64,000 nt of DNA from Luteimonas mephitis DSM 12574 (GCF_000422305.1 NZ_AULN01000014.1:186001-250000); one strand, 5' to 3'; positions 18,231 through 26,389 are shown, counted from the stretch's first letter. Program-made: numbers and translations. Notes: generated by a model from the sequence alone, not told the origin.

Positions 18231-18653
18231 GGAGGCTATTCCTCCCATTCCAAAGAGCTTCGTTCTCGGAGGAATCGCGAAGCCTTAAACGGCTGCACGG
18301 GTGGCCCGCTGCGAACATGATTCATGAGCTCTCAGCATGCCCTTCCCCCAAAAGCTGAAAAGAGCTTAATTCATTCCTTCGTCGGCGCGCAGCAGGACCA
18401 TACAGGACCATATGGGTCGGAGGCCAGGTATTGGGGTCACTGCGCTCTGGCAGACATTGGTAAGATCCAGCCGATCCTGAGTCATCGGCCAAGCCTGTTG
18501 TCAGTGCCGATGGCCGGAAGCAGCCGATTCTGCATGCTTCCCGGGGCACTGCTATCCAAAGATATTTCAAACCTTTATCACTCTCTTGAATCTGGAAGAA
18601 TCCAGCTTCGCGCTTGACGCATCCGCTCTGATGCGTCGATTCGAGGAGTGAAT
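18231..18653. other. Gene-poor interval with a hairpin before a micro-gene
   Basis: There is no ORF I trust in this stretch; a 97-codon open frame (18324-18617) has no ribosome site and no family features. A perfect hairpin, GACGCATC (18616-18623), loop CGCTCT, GATGCGTC (18630-18637), ends 16 bases before the GTG of the small gene at 18654. It has no T-run, so it may be a regulatory structure rather than a terminator. Confidence 0.4.
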
Positions 18654-18758
18654 GTGTTCCCCGAGAAGCTCAATCCCTTCTATTGCGTCCTTGTCGTGAC
18701 CGCGGCGGTGTTGGTAGGCATCGTCAAATGTAGCTGCGGAGACATCAAGGAAACCTGA
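18654..18758 (+). CDS. 34-residue predicted single-pass membrane peptide
   Basis: GTG 18654 is preceded by AGGAG with a 5-base gap and runs to TGA 18756-18758. The peptide starts MFPEKLNP, has a hydrophobic run FYCVLVVTAAVLVGIV long enough to cross the membrane once, and ends in a Cys-containing polar tail (KCSCGDIKET). No family is recognised. It lies upstream of the DUF932 gene, ahead of a hairpin at 18782-18799. It is too short for ordinary gene calling; the ribosome site and the membrane-like composition are the support. Confidence 0.5.
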   Translation: MFPEKLNPFYCVLVVTAAVLVGIVKCSCGDIKET

Positions 18759-18781
18759 TCAACAAGCGCCAAGACCACAAG

Positions 18782-18802
18782 GCCCGGACATGTCCGGGCT
18801 TT
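18782..18802 (+). terminator. Palindromic hairpin before the DUF932 gene
   Basis: GCCCGGACATGTCCGGGC is a perfect 18-base palindrome followed by TTT and, shortly after, GTGCGTTT. It can act as an intrinsic terminator for the micro-gene at 18654 or as a leader hairpin for the DUF932 gene 36 bases downstream. Confidence 0.5.
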
Positions 18803-18837
18803 GTGCGTTTATGCCGTCACCAAAGGAGTAAACGACC

Positions 18838-19794
18838 ATGCATTTGGTTGAAACAATGGCCTACGCCGGCGAGAAGCCTTGGCACGGCCTCGGCAACAAG
18901 CTGGCACCGCAACAGCCGATCGATGTCTGGCGCAAGCAGGCGGGCATGGATTGGGAGATCGAAGAGTCCGAAGTCCGCTACGTCGTCGGCAAGAACGGCA
19001 TCGGTGCGATCAATGCTTTTCCGGAGCAGAAGGTCCTGTACCGCTCCGACACCCATGCGCCGCTGTCTGTCGTGTCCAAGCGCTATCAAGTGGTCCAGCC
19101 CGGCGAGATCCTCGAGTTCTACCGCGACCTGACTGAGGTTGGCGGCTTCGAGCTCGAAACGGCCGGCGTTCTCCGGGAAGGCCGCAAGTTCTGGGCGCTT
19201 GCCAGGACCGGACAGAGCACTGTCCTGAAACGGAAGGACCGGGTTGAGGGCTATCTGCTGTTGGCCACTGCCTGCGACGGTACGCTGGCCACGACTGCCC
19301 AGTTCACCTCGGTGCGGGTGGTTTGCAACAACACTCTGGCCATCGCCCTGGGCAGCAACGCGGGCGCCATCAAGGTGCCGCACCGCAGCCAGTTCGACCC
19401 GGACGCGGTCAAGCGTCAGCTCGGGATCACCGTGTCGACCTGGGACGGATTCGTGGCCCGTATGAAGGCCCTGGTCGAGTGCCCGGTGGATCCGGACTCT
19501 GTGGACGGTCTTCTGCGTCGCGTGCTGACCTATCCCAACCCGGATGGGCAGGGTGTCTCGGTCAACGAGCAGGCCTTCAAGGTCGCACGAGCCTTGTATG
19601 ACGGAGCCGGCAAGGGCTCGGAGCTCGCGAGTGCCCGTGGAACGGCCTGGGGCGTCCTGAGCAGCGTCACGGAGTTCGTCGATCACCATCGACGGGCCCG
19701 TAGTGATGACCACCGCAGGGATGCCGCGTGGTTCGGTGCCGGTGCCCAGCTCAAGCAACGGGCTTGGGACGAAGCCATGAAGCTGGTGGCTTGA
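18838..19794 (+). CDS. DUF932 / phage-plasmid-like protein (TIGR03299 type)
   Basis: The product has 318 residues. Diagnostic segments are the N-terminal MAYAGEKPWHGLGNKL, then PLSVVSKRYQVVQPGEILEFY, and the central TSVRVVCNNTLAIALG. DUF932 proteins are carried by phages, plasmids and integrative elements, usually beside recombination genes; their biochemical function is not established. ATG 18838 has AAAGGAG 8 bases upstream. A gene of 105 codons follows after 3 bases, and a hairpin (20139-20172) ends the pair. Confidence 0.85.
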   Translation: MHLVETMAYAGEKPWHGLGNKLAPQQPIDVWRKQAGMDWEIEESEVRYVVGKNGIGAINAFPEQKVLYRSDTHAPLSVVSKRYQVVQPGEILEFYRDLTEVGGFELETAGVLREGRKFWALARTGQSTVLKRKDRVEGYLLLATACDGTLATTAQFTSVRVVCNNTLAIALGSNAGAIKVPHRSQFDPDAVKRQLGITVSTWDGFVARMKALVECPVDPDSVDGLLRRVLTYPNPDGQGVSVNEQAFKVARALYDGAGKGSELASARGTAWGVLSSVTEFVDHHRRARSDDHRRDAAWFGAGAQLKQRAWDEAMKLVA

Positions 19795-19797
19795 GCG

Positions 19798-20115
19798 ATG
19801 ACGGTCGACGATCTCGATGTCGCCTATATCGCCATCGGAGCCAGGCAAGCGCTGGACAAGAGTGCAATCGGCTACTCGGAGATGCCATTCGAGGGTGAGC
19901 TGGCCTACATCCAGGCCTGCATTGATCAAGCTCCACTGCTGGGGAAGGCGTGGCAGGACTGCAGTAATGAGTTTCCCGGCGTGTGGTGCTACGAAGTGGC
20001 CGAGCCATTCGGGCAGGCCTTTGGCAGGCATCTGCTGCTGCGCGGGGAGTGCGGGCGAGCCCAGTCCATCCTGGAGGGAATCGTGGCGTCCGCGATGAAA
20101 GTCTCGCCAGCGTAG
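19798..20115 (+). CDS. Hypothetical protein downstream of DUF932
   Basis: The product has 105 residues, is acidic and lacks signal or membrane segments. It contains DVAYIAIGARQALDKSAIGYSE near the start and WQDCSNEFPGVWCYEVAEPFG in the middle. No family is recognised. It starts 3 bases after the DUF932 stop, so it is probably made from the same message. The pairing suggests an accessory role in the element's DNA metabolism, which is inference. Confidence 0.6.
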   Translation: MTVDDLDVAYIAIGARQALDKSAIGYSEMPFEGELAYIQACIDQAPLLGKAWQDCSNEFPGVWCYEVAEPFGQAFGRHLLLRGECGRAQSILEGIVASAMKVSPA

Positions 20116-20138
20116 GCGCGTCCCGCTTGGCAACCCAC

Positions 20139-20172
20139 AAGGCCCGGTCTCCGCAAGGAGGCTGGGCCTTTT
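20139..20172 (+). terminator. Intrinsic terminator between the DUF932 pair and yqaJ
   Basis: AAGGCCC (20139-20145) pairs with GGGCCTT (20164-20170), with an inner stem TCTCC/GGAGG around a GCAA loop; TTTT follows. The sequence before it (ACCCACAAGGCCCGG) resembles that before the 18782 hairpin, so these leaders share a design. Confidence 0.65.
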
Positions 20173-20190
20173 CACTTTGGAGGAACTGAA

Positions 20191-21177
20191 ATGAGCAGAT
20201 CGGCAGCGGTACGCCTGGTCGACACGCGTTCGATGGAGCGCGAGGAGTGGTTGGAAGTCCGCAAGCGAGGCATCGGGAGCTCCGACGCCGCAGCCGCGGT
20301 GGGGCTGTGCCCCTACAAGAGCCAGCTGGAGCTGTGGATGGACAAGACCGGGCGGATCGTCCGGAGCGAAGAGCCGGGGCAGGACGATCCCATGTACTGG
20401 GGCACCTTGCTGGAACCCTTCGTCGCGGCGGCCTACGCCGAGCGGACCGAGCGCAAGGTCCGGCGGCTCAATGCCGTACTCCAGCATCCGACGTACAGCT
20501 TCATGCTGGCCAACATCGACCGTGAGGTGGTGGGTGCGGAGGATGTCCAGATCCTGGAGTGCAAGACGGCGGGGGAATATGGCTCCCGGCTATGGCGCGA
20601 CGGCGTGCCGGAGTACGTCCAGATCCAGGTCCAGCACCAGCTGACGGTGACGGGCAAGCAGGCCGCAGATGTGGCAGTGCTGCTGTGCGGCCAGAAGCTT
20701 GAGGTCCACCGGATCGAGCGGGACGAAGACGTGATCTCTCGTTTGATCGTGTTGGAGGCCCGGTTCTGGGAGCACGTGGAGCAGGACACGCCGCCGCCGG
20801 CAGACGGCAGTGAGTCGGCTGCCAGGGCTCTGCGCAGCCTTTACGTGGGCAATGACACCAGCGTCGACTTCACGGGGGATGCCGAGCTCTCCGCCACCTT
20901 TGCCGACTTGGTTTCGCTTCGGGATCAGATCGGCCAGCTGGACAAGCAGGCCGAGCAGCTGCGCCAGCGACTGGAGGAATCCATGGGTGACGCTTCCAAG
21001 GCGCTCTTTGCCAAGGGAGAGATTACCTATCGGCGTTCCAAGGACGGTACTAGCGTCGATCTCAAGCGGCTCGCCCAGACCCATCCGGCCATCGTGGCCG
21101 AGTTCACCGTCGAACGGCCCGGATCACGCCGATTCCGGATCGTCCCGTACACCGAGGAAGGAGCAAAGTCATGTTGA
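20191..21177 (+). CDS. YqaJ-type viral recombinase / lambda-exonuclease-family nuclease
   Basis: The product has 328 residues. The YqaJ core is clear: GIGSSDAAAAVG (28-39), YWGTLLEPFV with E75, NID with D110, then LECKT with E123 and K125, which are the metal-binding acidic residues and lysine of the lambda exonuclease fold. A C-terminal coiled segment (SLRDQIGQLDKQAEQL) is typical of the phage versions. It degrades one strand of a double-strand end so that an annealing protein can recombine it. GGAGGA precedes ATG 20191, and the 3' end overlaps the next gene by 7 bases, consistent with a two-component recombination module. Confidence 0.88.
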   Translation: MSRSAAVRLVDTRSMEREEWLEVRKRGIGSSDAAAAVGLCPYKSQLELWMDKTGRIVRSEEPGQDDPMYWGTLLEPFVAAAYAERTERKVRRLNAVLQHPTYSFMLANIDREVVGAEDVQILECKTAGEYGSRLWRDGVPEYVQIQVQHQLTVTGKQAADVAVLLCGQKLEVHRIERDEDVISRLIVLEARFWEHVEQDTPPPADGSESAARALRSLYVGNDTSVDFTGDAELSATFADLVSLRDQIGQLDKQAEQLRQRLEESMGDASKALFAKGEITYRRSKDGTSVDLKRLAQTHPAIVAEFTVERPGSRRFRIVPYTEEGAKSC

Positions 21178-22064
21178 AAGGATTGGCGATTACACCGCCC
21201 GTGGTCGGGCGGATCTCCATTGGTCGTGTGATCGAGCGCAACGGCAAGCGGCTGCCGGAGAAGGACGACCAGTTCACGCTGACCAGCCAGGTCCAGAACC
21301 GCGACGGCTGGGTGCTACATCCACTGGACGAGACGCTGCGCAAGGGTGCCGGCGGGAAGCTGCGCTCGATCCCGGTCCGGCTGCTGTTCAACGAGCCGGC
21401 CCTGAACTTGCGGGCGGACTACTCGCTCTTCGATCGGTCCACTGGCAGGCCGGTGTGCGTGGGCAACGGCGAAACATCGCGGCGCGTTGGCAAGGAAGGC
21501 ATGACCCAGGAGCTTTGCCCTGGACCGGATGGTTGTTCCTTCGCCATGGGCGAGTGCAAGGCCTACGCCCGGCTGAATGTCCGGGTCGGGGACGACGACG
21601 AGCTGGGCAGCTTCGTGCTGAGAACCACGTCCTACAACACAATCCGGACCCTCACGGCTCGGCTCGCGTACTTCGACGCAGTCTCGGGCGGGCGGCTGTC
21701 GTGCATGCCGCTGGAGCTCAAGCTCCGGGGGAAGTCCACGACGATGAGCTACCGAGCGGCCATCTACTACGTCGACCTGGTGGTCCGGAACGGCAAGACG
21801 CTGGAGGAAGCCATCAGTGACGCGAGGGCGGTCGATGAGGCCCGCAAAGAGGCGGGGTTCGATCAGGTCGCTCTGGATGAGGCGGCCAAACGGGGATTTG
21901 CCAGCGGAGCCTTCGAGGATCTTGTGGAGGATGTTCCGGCCGTTGTCGAAGAGTTCTACCCGGAAGGAAGTGCGCCGGCAGCAGAAGGGAAAGGAAGCCC
22001 GGCTGCGCCATCGAATCTGCGGGAGCGCCTGCAGGGCAAGGTTGCTCTGGTGAGCGGCCAATAA
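21171..22064 (+). CDS. Cys-cluster protein paired with YqaJ (recombination directionality factor-like)
   Basis: The product has 297 residues. The centre has a metal-binding-type cluster, C-PGPDG-C-SFAMGE-C, preceded by GRPVCVGNGE. Proteins of this type on integrative elements are usually labelled hydrolase or metal-binding protein, and some are placed in a Gp3-like recombination-directionality-factor family; I assign this from memory of those motifs. It has a helical C-terminus and a disordered acidic tail. Its ATG lies inside the end of yqaJ (7-base overlap), so it may serve as the annealing or loading partner of the nuclease. The role is inferred from position. Confidence 0.65.
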   Translation: MLKGLAITPPVVGRISIGRVIERNGKRLPEKDDQFTLTSQVQNRDGWVLHPLDETLRKGAGGKLRSIPVRLLFNEPALNLRADYSLFDRSTGRPVCVGNGETSRRVGKEGMTQELCPGPDGCSFAMGECKAYARLNVRVGDDDELGSFVLRTTSYNTIRTLTARLAYFDAVSGGRLSCMPLELKLRGKSTTMSYRAAIYYVDLVVRNGKTLEEAISDARAVDEARKEAGFDQVALDEAAKRGFASGAFEDLVEDVPAVVEEFYPEGSAPAAEGKGSPAAPSNLRERLQGKVALVSGQ

Positions 22065-22084
22065 CGAACAGAGAGGTGAACAAC

Positions 22085-22291
22085 ATGGTGCTTCGAGTAA
22101 TCGGCGGCTTGGTGGTGGGCGGATTTGCCATGTATGGCGTGGTCAAGTTCGCAGAGGCCACGGGAATCTTCGGCGGTTCTGATTTTGCCCGCGGCAAGGT
22201 CGGACACGAACCGTTGGAGCCGGTGGGTCTGGATGCATCGGATCCGGAAGCGGTGCAGCAGGCTGCTTCCTTCACGGCTCCCCTGATGTAG
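22085..22291 (+). CDS. Small predicted membrane protein
   Basis: The product has 68 residues from ATG 22085, with GAGAGG eight bases upstream; a GTG at 22076 is in frame but lies inside that site. One N-terminal hydrophobic segment (VLRVIGGLVVGGFAMYGVV) is followed by a polar tail. The function is unknown. It is located between the recombination genes and radC and is followed by a strong hairpin. Confidence 0.6.
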   Translation: MVLRVIGGLVVGGFAMYGVVKFAEATGIFGGSDFARGKVGHEPLEPVGLDASDPEAVQQAASFTAPLM

Positions 22292-22312
22292 CCGATCTGC
22301 AAGCGTTGAGTC

Positions 22313-22349
22313 AGACAGGCAGGGGCGCAATGGCGCCCCTCCGTCTTTC
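22313..22349 (+). terminator. Intrinsic terminator before radC
   Basis: AGGGGCGC (22321-22328) and GCGCCCCT (22333-22340) form a stem with loop AATG, extended by AGAC/GTCT outside, followed by TTTCT. It ends the small membrane-protein transcript. Confidence 0.65.
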
Positions 22350-22382
22350 TGTGTGATCAAAAAAGATGGACAGGAGTTGATG

Positions 22383-22886
22383 ATGGATGCTGAGAAAGGA
22401 CATGAGTCACGGTTGTACATTCGAAGCTCAACCAGGCGCTACAAGGCGGCCTCCCCTGACGAAGTACTTGAGGCGGCTCGGACCGTCGTGGGGCAGCGGA
22501 TGAGTCGGGGCGCATCGTTCTCTGACCCAAAGACCGCCAAAGACTTCTTTCGGGACAAGTTGTCGGGGCTTCAGCGGGAGGTGTTCGCCGCCGCTTTCCT
22601 GGACAGCCGTCACCGCCTCATTGAGTACGCGGAGCTGTTCTACGGAACGATCGACGGGGCTGAAGTACACCCGAGGGAAGTGGTTCGACAGGCGATCCAG
22701 ACGAACTGCGCCGCGATCATCGTTGGGCATAACCACCCCTCTGGGTCGGTTGAACCTTCCGCCGCGGATCGAGCCGTCACGGCGCGGCTCAAACAGGTGC
22801 TTTCCTTGGTGGATGTACGGCTGCTTGACCACATCGTTGTGGGCGGCAACCAGACCATGGCTTTGGCTGAGCGTGGCTGGGTGTGA
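22383..22886 (+). CDS. radC: RadC-family JAB/MPN protein of mobile elements
   Basis: The product has 167 residues. The JAMM metal-site motif is present: H116-N-H118-PSGSVEPSAAD129. The helix-hairpin-helix part of long chromosomal RadC is absent, which is normal for versions on integrative elements. The role in DNA repair is historical; no activity has been firmly shown. Two ATGs in a row (22380, 22383) follow AGGAG; 22383 gives the better spacing, whereas the GTG at 22353 precedes the ribosome site. It lies after the 22313-22349 terminator. Confidence 0.85.
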   Translation: MDAEKGHESRLYIRSSTRRYKAASPDEVLEAARTVVGQRMSRGASFSDPKTAKDFFRDKLSGLQREVFAAAFLDSRHRLIEYAELFYGTIDGAEVHPREVVRQAIQTNCAAIIVGHNHPSGSVEPSAADRAVTARLKQVLSLVDVRLLDHIVVGGNQTMALAERGWV

Positions 22887-23149
22887 CGGCCACGGGCGAG
22901 AGCCAATGGGATACCTCGCGATCAAGTCGCTCGCCAGCCAATAGGGGCTGGCGGGCTGTGGCCGGACCTTCTTTTTTTGGCTCGTGGTGAGTGTATGGGG
23001 GACTTCGAGCCCGGAACGCTGCCAGAAACACTGCAACCTAGACAGCTCGTGGGCGATACCGGAAACGGCAGATTCAATGGAAGCGCGTTGTCTCGCAACC
23101 TTGAGCAGACAGGGGGAGCGCTTTCCCATCACCAACAAGCTGTCCTACA

Positions 23150-23375
23150 CCGCGGTAGAGCCATCACCACCCTTGGCAACCTGACGCTACTGAACCTGTC
23201 GGTCAATCGTCAGGCGCAGAACAAAGACTTCGCAACCAAGAGGGGCCTGTTCATCGACCATACGGTGCTGCGTCTCAACGGGGCCTTCATGGGTCGTACG
23301 AACTGGGACGAGGATGGGATCGTCGCACGAGGAAAGGATCTGGCCGAGGCCGCGATCCAGCTCTACCCCAGGTAA
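23150..23375 (+). pseudogene. 3' relic of a GmrSD-type (DUF262/DUF1524) restriction gene
   Basis: The frame contains TTLGNLTLLNLSVNRQAQNK, FATKRGLF and WDEDGIVARGKDLAEAAIQL, the hallmark end of the DUF1524 His-Me-finger domain of GmrSD-like type IV restriction enzymes. The DUF262 domain and the catalytic His strand are missing. The upstream sequence (22977-23150) reads as unrelated residues in this frame, so only the last 70 or so codons survive. It shows that another restriction gene once occupied this spot beside radC. Confidence 0.6.
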
Positions 23376-23455
23376 TAGAGAGCCCGGATCATTCCGTAGT
23401 CGTGGACGGATCAGGCGTTCCATCAGCATCGATCTACAAACCTCCTTTCTTGGTC

Positions 23456-24487
23456 TTAGGAAGGCGTCGCAGTCTCGTCGCGCGTTGTTGTGATCAGCGG
23501 CTTCCCCACCAGGCGAACCGGGTCGAACGAGAACACGTGCTCCAGCGGAGCATCATGGCAGCGGCCGACCAGCCGGTCTGGAAACGCTGTTCGTCCGGAG
23601 TCCAAGTCGACTTCGGCCGAGCAGATCGGGCAAATGCCCCAGTGGCGTACAACGGCAAACTCGCGGGATTTCAGCTTTCGACCGAGCGCCGGCATCGTGC
23701 GGAGCTGACCATAGAGCTCACCCAACGCCAGGAACGAAGGTCCGGCTATCGTGACTCGCTGTGTGGGCAGTTGGAAAACCGGCTTCGACAGCCACCAGAG
23801 CCCCGCCGTCACAAGCAAAGCGAGGCCAAGTTGGGCAAGCGTGGCGGTGGTGATTGCCTGACCCTGCATCCACAAGGCATATACCCCCAGCCAGAGAAGT
23901 CCAATCAGCACCATGTCCAGAGCGGCCGTACCCAAAAGCAGATAGCCGCGCCATGACTGAATCGGAAACGGTCGGCTGCCGACGAGCAGGCGGAGCCACA
24001 GGGCCGGCTTGACTGGATCCATTTGGTAGCGCAGGAGCTCATTCGTGGTCTCCTGCGTCGAGGTATCCGCTTCCGGCTCTGCTCCAAGCGTCGGGTAAAA
24101 GTCGAAGGACAGGCGGGAAGGGAGGCCGCGCCCGCCGCCCGTCTTGACCACGAGACGCGGTGTCAGGGAGCAGCCTTCGCGGGCGCACATCTGTCGAAGT
24201 TGCTCCTCCCGGGCCTTCCACCAATTCTCCAGTTCGGTTGCTCGGAGAGGTTTCGCCGGTGCGCTGGTTCCGTCTTCGTGCTGCAGGATCTTCCGAAGGA
24301 TCGTGGCCTCGGTCTCGGGAGGTGCTTCACCTCGTGATACGGATGTCAGGGTGATCCCCATCACCTCCCGCAATGCCCGCGGATTGCGCTGCTGGCCACC
24401 CTCTCTATCCAGCCAATCAATCCCCAACCGCAGGGCATCAGCCTGCGGATTACCTGTTTCGACGGGTTTTGGGCTGTTTCTGTCCAT
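23456..24487 (-). CDS. Membrane protein of unknown function with a CPIC zinc-ribbon-like end
   Basis: The product has 343 residues. An N-terminal helical region (about 1-110) opens with PQADALRLGIDWLDREGG. Two membrane segments follow (YLLLGTAALDMVLIGLLWLG and LAQLGLALLVTAGLWWL, about 190-240), then a soluble C-terminal domain with C-P-I-C and a conserved end (TAFPDRLVGRCHDAPLEHVF). I recognise no family. The C-terminus is duplicated almost exactly at the protein level in the relic at 5433-5618, so it is a conserved cargo of this element type. It is divergent from the CoiA-like gene, with only 45 bases between starts. Confidence 0.6.
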   Translation of the reverse strand: MDRNSPKPVETGNPQADALRLGIDWLDREGGQQRNPRALREVMGITLTSVSRGEAPPETEATILRKILQHEDGTSAPAKPLRATELENWWKAREEQLRQMCAREGCSLTPRLVVKTGGGRGLPSRLSFDFYPTLGAEPEADTSTQETTNELLRYQMDPVKPALWLRLLVGSRPFPIQSWRGYLLLGTAALDMVLIGLLWLGVYALWMQGQAITTATLAQLGLALLVTAGLWWLSKPVFQLPTQRVTIAGPSFLALGELYGQLRTMPALGRKLKSREFAVVRHWGICPICSAEVDLDSGRTAFPDRLVGRCHDAPLEHVFSFDPVRLVGKPLITTTRDETATPS

Positions 24488-24532
24488 GGCGTAAGGCGAA
24501 GTTTTGCTTTCCCTCCAATCAAGGAAAGCACA

Positions 24533-25963
24533 ATGGACACCATCCCAGAGCCGTTCAGGCTTGGCAATGCGCCGGCAGGATCAAACATCCAGCGCCGCGG
24601 GTTCCGCGTCCCGTTCGGACTAAAGGACGGCCGCGTGTGGGCGCCCAGCGAGGTCGCGAAGGGCAGGGCATGTGGCTGCGTCTGCCCTGGATGCCATGCC
24701 CCCTTGGTCGCCAAAGCTCAGGAGAGTCGGCGCAAGCGGCCCCACTTCGCCCACCTGATCGATACCGGATGCCAGACCGGGCGGGAGAGCGGCATTCACA
24801 TGCGCGCCAAGCAGTTGATCGTCGAACGCCAGGAATTGCTGATCCCAGCTTGGGACGGCGATCTGATCGATATGCCCAATCCGCCGCACGCTCGGGACGA
24901 TGAGGGGCAGCTCCACTGGGGTCGGCCAATCGATCGTCCGGCCCGTCGTGTTGATCTGCGCGATCTTGAAGTCGAGCGATCGTTCGGCACCTATCAGCCA
25001 GATGTCTACGCCCGGGATGAGGAGGGCGAGCTGCTGATCGAAATCTACGTGACCCACGCTGTCGGTGACCGTAAGGCTGAGCGAGTCCAGGCTCATGGAC
25101 GGCGGATGGTCGAAATCGACCTGTCCCGACTGGATCGCGACACGCCCCACGACCTGGCGGGCTTCGAGCACGCGGTGCTCGGCGAGCCGGCCAACCGCAT
25201 TTGGATCTCGTGTCCCGAGGCGGTAGCCGATTGGCAGGCGTCCAAGCAAGAGCTGGACGGGCAGGTTGTGGCACGCAACCGGGAAATCGCCCAATTGCGC
25301 GAGCAGCAGGCAAAGGCGGCCGAGGCGCGAAAGATGCGCGAAGCTCAGGATTCCAAGGACAAGGAAGGTCGAAAGGTCTACATGCGGCGATTGATGCGCG
25401 CGAAGCATGCCGAAGACCTGGCCCAGCTCCCCGAACTCACCTCGCCAGACCGGATCGCACGAATCCTGCGCGAATACCAGGCCAGCGCAGAGGAGCGCGT
25501 CGGCGAACTTCTGGATGCTGTACCGCCTGCAGTGCGGTCGGCCTGCCTGCGGGCGCATGAACACGCCTGGGTCTTTGGCGTGGATCCGGCCCTCTGGCAA
25601 CTCCTCACGTACGAGCACTTCGTGGCCAGTCAACCCTCGGGCAGCCGATTCAACCAGAAGGATGTCGCCACCTGGGTTCGGCGCAGCTTCCATCCTGAGA
25701 TGGCCCTGTATCGCCTGTTCGTCGCCCAGTACGCCAATCGGGCCGAGACTCGCAGAGCCGGTTACTTCAAGTGGCGGCTCGCCTACTGGGTGTTCACGGA
25801 CGAAGAGAACGACCGAATCCCCGGCTTCTATGTCCCTGTCAACGACTTCATCGATCGCTTGGAATCTGCCTACCTGATCCGCCGCCTACCGGTCCCAGTG
25901 GGAGAGCGCGAGGTCCTCCCGATGCCGCCATCCGGCTTCAGCCCCGTTGCCGTTGTGGCATGA
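24533..25963 (+). CDS. CoiA-like protein (zinc finger plus PD-(D/E)XK nuclease-like domain)
   Basis: The product has 476 residues. The N-terminus has C51-x2-C54 and H71-x2-H74 (CPGCHAPL, PHFAH), then ESGIHMRAK, as in competence protein CoiA. The nuclease-like core is YQPDVYARDEEGELLIEIYV with D157 and E170. The middle (about 220-300) is a charged coiled coil; the C-terminal 150 residues are unassigned. CoiA-like proteins are thought to process incoming single-stranded DNA and are common on conjugative elements, which fits a relaxase-bearing element. The ATG at 24533 is the first in the frame. Confidence 0.7.
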   Translation: MDTIPEPFRLGNAPAGSNIQRRGFRVPFGLKDGRVWAPSEVAKGRACGCVCPGCHAPLVAKAQESRRKRPHFAHLIDTGCQTGRESGIHMRAKQLIVERQELLIPAWDGDLIDMPNPPHARDDEGQLHWGRPIDRPARRVDLRDLEVERSFGTYQPDVYARDEEGELLIEIYVTHAVGDRKAERVQAHGRRMVEIDLSRLDRDTPHDLAGFEHAVLGEPANRIWISCPEAVADWQASKQELDGQVVARNREIAQLREQQAKAAEARKMREAQDSKDKEGRKVYMRRLMRAKHAEDLAQLPELTSPDRIARILREYQASAEERVGELLDAVPPAVRSACLRAHEHAWVFGVDPALWQLLTYEHFVASQPSGSRFNQKDVATWVRRSFHPEMALYRLFVAQYANRAETRRAGYFKWRLAYWVFTDEENDRIPGFYVPVNDFIDRLESAYLIRRLPVPVGEREVLPMPPSGFSPVAVVA

Positions 25964-25966
25964 GAT

Positions 25967-26131
25967 GTGACGGTCAGGCAGGCGCAGTTGCGCGGCGAGA
26001 TCGAGAACCACCTGTGGGCCAGTGGAATCGCCGATATGGGCTATTCGGAGGACGAGGTGATGAGCAAGCGGGATGCGGTGTTCGCCTATCTCCATGCAAG
26101 CGTCATCAGTAGTGCGCGTGTTCTCCATTGA
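25967..26131 (+). CDS. 54-residue hypothetical protein coupled to the CoiA-like gene
   Basis: GTG 25967 starts 4 bases after the CoiA-like stop and runs to TGA 26129-26131. The peptide begins MTVRQAQLRGEIENHLWASG, followed by IADMGYSEDEVMSKRDAVFA; it is amphipathic, helical and soluble. Codon use matches the upstream gene, and the frame is clean for 54 codons. No family is recognised. It probably depends on translation of the upstream gene. Confidence 0.5.
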   Translation: MTVRQAQLRGEIENHLWASGIADMGYSEDEVMSKRDAVFAYLHASVISSARVLH

Positions 26132-26298
26132 TGTGAAGCGTTCGTCTCGCTCCCGTTATGGTTGTGCTTGTCTTCGCAGATGATTATGACGGCATGATGT
26201 TTTTTTACTCCACCATCACTATGTTCTGAGGTGGTTGGATTCGATAGACGATAAAGGTGTTGCAAGTGGTTGAATTGCTCTGGATATATGGGGGGGAT

Positions 26299-26316
26299 TT
26301 AACTGCGCGCAGTTAA
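26299..26316. promoter_or_regulatory. Perfect 18-bp palindrome upstream of the relaxase gene
   Basis: TTAACTGCGCGCAGTTAA is a perfect palindrome in a gene-free stretch (26132-26418), about 100 bases before the relaxase start and after a G-run. It looks like a dimeric-regulator operator or part of a transfer-origin region. Confidence 0.5.
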
Positions 26317-26351
26317 CCGTTTCTCATTGAAGCACCAAAACCTCATCACCC

Positions 26352-26389
26352 AAGCCGACGGATGCAGATTCGTCGGCTTTCTTGTTTTT
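26352..26389 (+). terminator. Intrinsic terminator before the relaxase gene
   Basis: AAGCCGACG (26352-26360) and CGTCGGCTT (26371-26379) form a nine-base-pair stem with a 10-base loop, followed by TCTTGTTTTT. It shields the relaxase gene from upstream transcription or attenuates its leader. Confidence 0.75.

Noticed and set aside
18324..18617. 97-codon open frame between the ATPase and the DUF932 module
   Set aside because: No ribosome site, biased composition and no similarity to a known family; left as an intergenic interval.
18817..20487. 556-codon open frame antisense to the DUF932 and yqaJ region
   Set aside because: It spans two intact genes and a terminator on the other strand and shows no domain.
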